This document shows positions 59,347 through 64,000 of a stretch of 64,000 bases of DNA, piece after piece. The stretch covers positions 22,331,536 to 22,395,535 of the forward strand of contig NC_067198.1 in assembly GCF_000699445.3 (NCBI RefSeq), given 5' to 3'. The notes beneath the pieces are model-generated. The model worked only from the letters and a program-made list of their open reading frames with translations. It had not been told where the DNA came from and ran no database searches. The position numbers and the translations under genes were made by a program. The stretch's first letter is position 1. Every line of letters starts with the position of its first letter. Origin of the DNA: Schistosoma haematobium (Eukaryota > Platyhelminthes > Trematoda > Strigeidida > Schistosomatidae).

Positions 59347-59849
59347 AAAAATATATTCCAATCGAATATGTTTGGGTAGAAACTACTGTAAAGATTAATT
59401 GAAAATGGTTTCTTACTTTTAAAAATAATCAAAGAGGAACTGTTGGAAAGCTAATTTATTTTTAGAATGAAAAAATAGAAGTTCGAATCAACATGTTAAC
59501 GATATGTATTTTTCTTTTAGATCATCATATACATTTGCAATAAATGTATTTCTGAATTAGTCAGATTAACCAATCTTGGATACTGAAATAAAAATACATT
59601 TAAGAATGTTGCAATAAAGTCTCATAACTGCTGAAGTTACTCAGCTGCTAAGAACCAGACCAGTTGAAGTTACATTAGGATATATGGTACAGTAGTTTGA
59701 ATTATAGTTACTAAACAAATGAGAGAAACACTGCAGACTATAACTATAATCAAATGACTATTAACTTCAAAATTATAATCATATATTTCAAACGTTGTAT
59801 GACGAACTGGTGACAGGTTAGCATCCTTTAAAAGCTTTGTACTTAACAG

Positions 59850-60980
59850 CCAGTCAGTCACATGCAACGTAGAGAATGAAACATATGTGCATTGGTTCAA
59901 GTTTCCCTATTCTGTTAGCAAAACGAGATAAAGTTACAAGACAAATCTATAAGTAGTAGAAGTAGTAACAGTATCAATAGTAGTAGAAAATATAAAACAC
60001 AAAAGATATTATTGATAGAGCAAATATGGATTCGTGGAATCAGAAAACCGTAAGATAATGTACGAATTTGAGATCCAAGTAAAAGCAAAGAATAAATACA
60101 TTCACGCCATTGCGAACAGCTCTAAACCATTTCATCCAACACCTCCAACCACTGGTTACGATAATCATGCCGACTCTAACCAGGTAGTCTCTACTTGATT
60201 ATACGGTTGAGTCCGATTGTCAATGATTTCATTAACTGATGCCATTGTTTTGATCTGACCACCCATAACTTTATTTCAAACTACTCCTATACCATACAAC
60301 ACCGCCCGACGAAGTAGGCGGTAGTTTTGTATGCTGCATACATGTCTCAACCAAGTGTAGTGACCGACACGTTCAACTACTCCACTCTCTACCGTTAGCT
60401 AAGGTGTTGATCCAAACCAGTCCCAAGAAGATTTCGGATTTAGAGGCAGAGAATCAAATCTCAAATATGGTTTCATTGTTGTTTAAAGTGGTGAGAAGAT
60501 TCTGAAAATTATCAGTCTTCAGTAACCTGGGGCATATTATCTGCGTATTCTAAGTCAACAAGTGACTTTGCTTATGGGAGACCAATTCTTGAAAAGTTAG
60601 ACGACGAGAGTGTTTTCGCTAAAAGAAAGTCTATGACAAAGTTAAACAAAAATGAGGGAAGTGGAAAACTGAAGTTGACGGCACTGATGACAGTTCGCCA
60701 TAACCTCAAACTTAATCAGCAGTATTTGAGTAAAGAGCTTGCATAAGGTTGATTGCTTTCGTTTGTATGACTTTTAATGACAGATACTGCCATAGAACAT
60801 CTTGATCAACAGAGTCAAACTTTTCCTTAACGTCGAGGAACATAGCTATAGCTTGACGTCGGGAGGTACAATTATGTTTCAAGACCTGACGAACGGTGAA
60901 TATCTCGTTTACACATTCACGTCCGGATCTGAAACCAGCCTGGTCTACTATAAAATCACTTCACTTCGGAGAACACCACA
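59850..60980 (-). mobile_element. Non-LTR retrotransposon relic, reverse transcriptase to 3' end
   Basis: Minus strand, read from 60980: AGFRSGRECVNEIFTVRQVL, AIAMFLDVKEKFDSVDQDVL (finger/palm motif with Asp), then broken frames containing LEYADNM, where the catalytic YADD has become YADN. After a gap of missing sequence comes the C-terminal end near 60370-60100 (MKSLTIGLNR, NQWLEVLDEM), then a 3' region ending near 59850. Frameshifts, stops and the altered catalytic Asp show it is dead. Looks CR1/Jockey-like; clade uncertain. Confidence 0.8.
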
Positions 60981-61324
60981 TCTAAAAGTAGTTTGTTGAC
61001 ATAATATTGACACTTTCAAAATGGACAAATACACAACTGAAAGTGATAACTAAACTTCAATCAAACCAAACGGGCAGATAAACAAGAAACAATTATATGG
61101 TGTACTGCCAAATGTAAATGTACTTTAAAATAACTTAAGAAGGAGAAATAAACAATCAAAGCGGATAATAACAATGAGGATAATAATGAAAAGAACATGG
61201 AGAAACATGACTAGAAAAAGTCAGACAAGATGAAGACAACAAATGTATGAGAAACATTGATGATGATAATAAACTGTTTTTTATCATCAGTAAGATAATA
61301 AATAAACAGATAAATTTGTGCAAT

Positions 61325-61620
61325 TACTATCGACATTAGAGTTGAGATGGTGAAGAAGATTTGTAACTCAGATGAATGATTTAGGTGTTTTGTTTTTCGA
61401 GCTGGATGGTTTGGTCGTGGACCTTTCATTGTTCAGAAAAACAATGACAGGTTAAAGGTAAAAAAATAATCATTTGAGAACGAGGTCGACAGGACAAGAT
61501 GTAAGTGGATGAGTTCGAACACATCACTTCTACCTAAAGTTTGTGCTGATATTCAGAAGAACAATGAAAGATCCACTACCGAACCATCCAGCTCAGAGAA
61601 TAGAATTTCATAACTTCAAA
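61325..61620. repeat. Dispersed repeat Y, inverted pair
   Basis: A minus copy (61325-61450, CCAAACCATCCAGCTCGAAA on the minus strand) faces a plus copy (61490-61620, GAACCATCCAGCTCAGAGAA). The two meet around 61470. A weaker minus copy lies near 56225-56300. Confidence 0.5.
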
Positions 61621-63214
61621 GCTATTTTATTCAAAAGGACTATCTATGCTGTCCTTAATAATTTAGGTTACTTGATCACTTGTTTACAGATTAAACAATG
61701 GGAATTTTAGAAAATCGAAATAATGTTGGTCGTAATTTATGATTCAAAATTGATTAATCCGTGGCATAGAAAAGAATAAAATATTAATTAATTGAAATGA
61801 TATTACGATTAACCTGGTCGATGGTTTTTATGATAAAAAAATACTCTCAGGCTCTTCAAGCCATATTATCTATTAGTAATACAACATAGCGTAGAGTAGA
61901 TACCTATTAAATGTATATTTCATTCGTAAATTTATTCTTAATTTATTTACGTAGATATAAAAAATGACGAGTGTAGAGTTTTGCACAAAAGTATATCGAT
62001 TCCAGTTGGTAGAACTGTCAACAGTTAAGGCAAATACTCAGATAAACTAGATGAGGAACCCAAGTGGGTAATGAATTAATAAGCGCAAAGTAATATGTTT
62101 AAAGGGAATATAAAAAAAGATATATCAAGATCAATATAAGTGGAGAGCTTGATACGTTATCATTCGAACTGATACCGATTGAACTTTACATATGAAGCAT
62201 AAATGTTTCTAAATGACTCAAATAAACGTTTACTAACATCAAAGGTTGGAAAGATATTCTACTTTAGTCAACACATTAGAGTTGACGGTTGCTTTGCACG
62301 TATAGCCATTGTTCTAACTCCGAACTTCATTCATTGATTTGTATTCTTGAATATCAATTATTTAAAGTAAGAGTTCATTACTTAACGATTCAGTTATAAT
62401 CAGCTGATGCTTTAAATAAATACGATACAGTTGAAAAAAATGAAAGTTTATGGTAAACAAATAAGAAAGTCTACCCACATGTTTTCTTTTCCTGATATGA
62501 CTTGGTGATTTTTTTTCCGAATGATAATTGTAATAATACGAACTAATAGTGTTGTGCATCGTAACATTTTATTTACCTAATCTTTTCCAACTGAATAACA
62601 GAAAAACTATTTCCTGAGTTGTACTGAGACACTATTTAAATTAAAGTGCAATGCTGGCTAGTAAATGTGTAGGTTGGAAACAAACCTAGATGAGATTAAC
62701 CTAAGGGTAGGATTAGTCTGTGAAAGCAATGACTATTAGCCTAAGGAGTTTAAGAGAGTATGAAGGTTAAACACTATCGATGACTGAAGACGTAAGATAA
62801 TAAGGTTTAAAATCAATGGCAGTGATATAGAAGCACTAATTCTTCATCTCCGTCTAAAGCTTGAACGTTGCATATTCCAATATCATTAATTCACTAAATT
62901 CATGTATTTATTTCAACTTTTTCCCTTTGAAACTTCACCTACTGTATAGTTATTTTCATTCGAGCTAATTTCCTTTGATGGTAATTATGCAAAATGTATC
63001 AATTAGGATTGCTACCAATTTGTGTCCGATCTTGTATCATTTTATATTAATTTTTCTGGTTGGTTTACTAAAATATTGTGAAACCTTTGAAAAACGTTAT
63101 GGCTAACAAGTACATAGATGTGTACAGGTTGAGAATTGATATCCAATAATGTTAATATTATCATCAGTAAAGTAGAAGCAGATAAAATCGTAATTGAGAA
63201 GATTTAATGGTTAA

Positions 63215-63310
63215 GATCATGAGTCATTTGAAGCTAGACCACGATGAAAAACCTGAAAGCACTGGACGGCTGTTTCGTCCTATTGTGGGACTCCTCAGCA
63301 ATGAGCATTA
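63215..63310 (-). mobile_element. Truncated SINE with intact hammerhead
   Basis: Only the ribozyme and tail (CCAGTGCTTTCAGGTTTTTC on the minus strand) are kept; the tRNA-like head is lost, so it has no internal promoter. Confidence 0.7.
63259..63304 (-). ncRNA. Hammerhead ribozyme motif with complete core
   Basis: On the minus strand: stem I TCATTG/CAGTGC, core CTGAGGA (63298-63292), stem II GTCC/GGAC with loop CACAATA, GAAA (63276-63273), stem III C-G with loop AGCC, and cleavage triplet GTC (63267-63265). Stem I has one G-U type pair and an end mismatch. It lies on the same strand as the kinase gene, so it would be inside the primary transcript if the gene starts upstream. Confidence 0.68.
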
Positions 63311-63429
63311 TATAATAAATATTGTGAAGAATTGTTAAACATGAGTGTATTTATTAACTAAATACAACTGATTAACCCCCAGATTAGTAGGCAAAATATG
63401 AGTTTAATTTGAGTTGGTTCTCTTTACCT

Positions 63430-63620
63430 TAACCGTATTGGTTGTTTGAATCTTCCCATCGATGGTTAGAACTGCAATTGATCAGTCTCTTTTTGAATAT
63501 GGGCATCCTGTGCAGATTGCCTCAATATCACTATTGAGTCACAAGCATTACAAACAAAGATCGATGGAAACGCGCATGCTGATTTTCACTGATAGCCACC
63601 ATCTATCTCTGCTTATAAGT
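63430..63620 (+). mobile_element. Sm-alpha-like retroposon, partial ribozyme
   Basis: Head GTATTGGTTGTTTGAATC, AACTGCAATTGATCAGTCTC, TCCTGTGCAGATTGCC, then directly GATGGAAACGCGCATGCTGA and GATAGCCACCATC. The first half of the hammerhead is missing. Confidence 0.68.
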
Positions 63621-64000
63621 AATTTTATAATTATAAAATTTCAGGATTAAAAATATAACTAACACAGTATTCTTGAAACTGTAGTTAACAGCACCAAAAT
63701 AATAATAGACAAATATCTCGTCAAAACATTATAGTTTAAATGGATCTTTGAAAATATATACTATACATGAGATGAATAGTGAAACGCATCGTTATAATAC
63801 CAGTATCAATAATAATACGAAACACTAAATATAGAAAATATCGTTCAAAAAGAATGAATGAATTCATGAAGTCGATTTCAAATCATATCACTTAGCAATT
63901 TCCCGCTATTGACATATATATGTATATAAATATGTAATGGTAAGAGGGAAAGAGAGAGAGATTAACTGGTTACGTTTAATTTCTGAATAATAATTTTACC

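Larger units (their letters stand above)
56666..64000 (-). other. Upstream kinase intron, incomplete
   Basis: Searched on the minus strand for HRD/DLKP, DFG and glycine-loop codons; none was found. The exon that ends in the first base of the Ala codon of APE must be beyond 64000. The interval holds Sm-alpha-like copies, two non-LTR relics, a Merlin end, repeat Y and the truncated SINE with an intact hammerhead. About 61.6-63.2 kb shows nothing. Confidence 0.6.

Noticed and set aside
63941..64000. Minus-strand stretch at the window edge with an acceptor-like CAG, considered as an upstream kinase exon
   Set aside because: The reading after it stops within a few codons and shows no kinase motif.

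Overview
The window looks like nuclear DNA of a blood fluke (Schistosoma, most like the S. mansoni/haematobium side). It is strongly AT-rich, has very long introns with GT-AG ends, and is packed with repeat families typical of schistosomes: Sm-alpha-like retroposons with hammerhead ribozyme motifs, a tRNA-like SINE with its own hammerhead motif, RTE (SR2-like) and a second non-LTR retrotransposon class, Ty3/Gypsy LTR elements, and a Merlin DNA transposon. The species is inferred from this repeat content and was not checked by a database search.

Only one host gene is supported. It lies on the minus strand, and eight joined exons run from about 56.7 kb down to a stop at 16703. It encodes the C-terminal lobe of a death-associated protein kinase-like Ser/Thr kinase, closest by eye to the DRAK/STK17 group, followed by a tail of about 540 residues rich in Asn, Ser and Thr. 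All splice phases agree from exon to exon. The ATP-binding half and the catalytic loop are not in the window and must lie upstream, beyond position 64000. A possible 26-bp microexon sits between two exons near the end of the kinase domain.

Region by region: 1-16 kb is the downstream flank. It holds LTR-like repeats (2.3 and 8.5 kb), an RTE 3' fragment (6.2 kb), a hammerhead SINE (7.4 kb), two solo LTRs of one family with perfect 5-bp target duplications (11.6 and 13.2 kb) and a third LTR fragment. From 16.7 to 56.7 kb are the kinase exons and introns, which carry most of the SINEs, an RTE copy, a non-LTR relic, a perfect 57-bp inverted repeat (37.1 kb), a larger foldback (40.0-40.9 kb) and a Merlin relic (43 kb). 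A 5'-truncated Gypsy element (50.7-54.5 kb) has a 953-codon open frame for reverse transcriptase, RNase H and integrase and lies antisense in the 17.2-kb intron. From 56.7 to 64 kb is the next upstream intron, with Sm-alpha-like copies, two non-LTR relics, a Merlin end and a truncated SINE whose hammerhead core is intact.

There is no operon, CRISPR array or bacterial-style feature. No true tRNA or rRNA gene was recognised; the tRNA-like stretches all belong to SINEs. The most interesting signals are the ribozyme-bearing retroposons in every state of decay, their recurring inverted-dimer arrangement, the two foldback structures, and the Asn-rich kinase tail that grows in part through an (AAT)n repeat.
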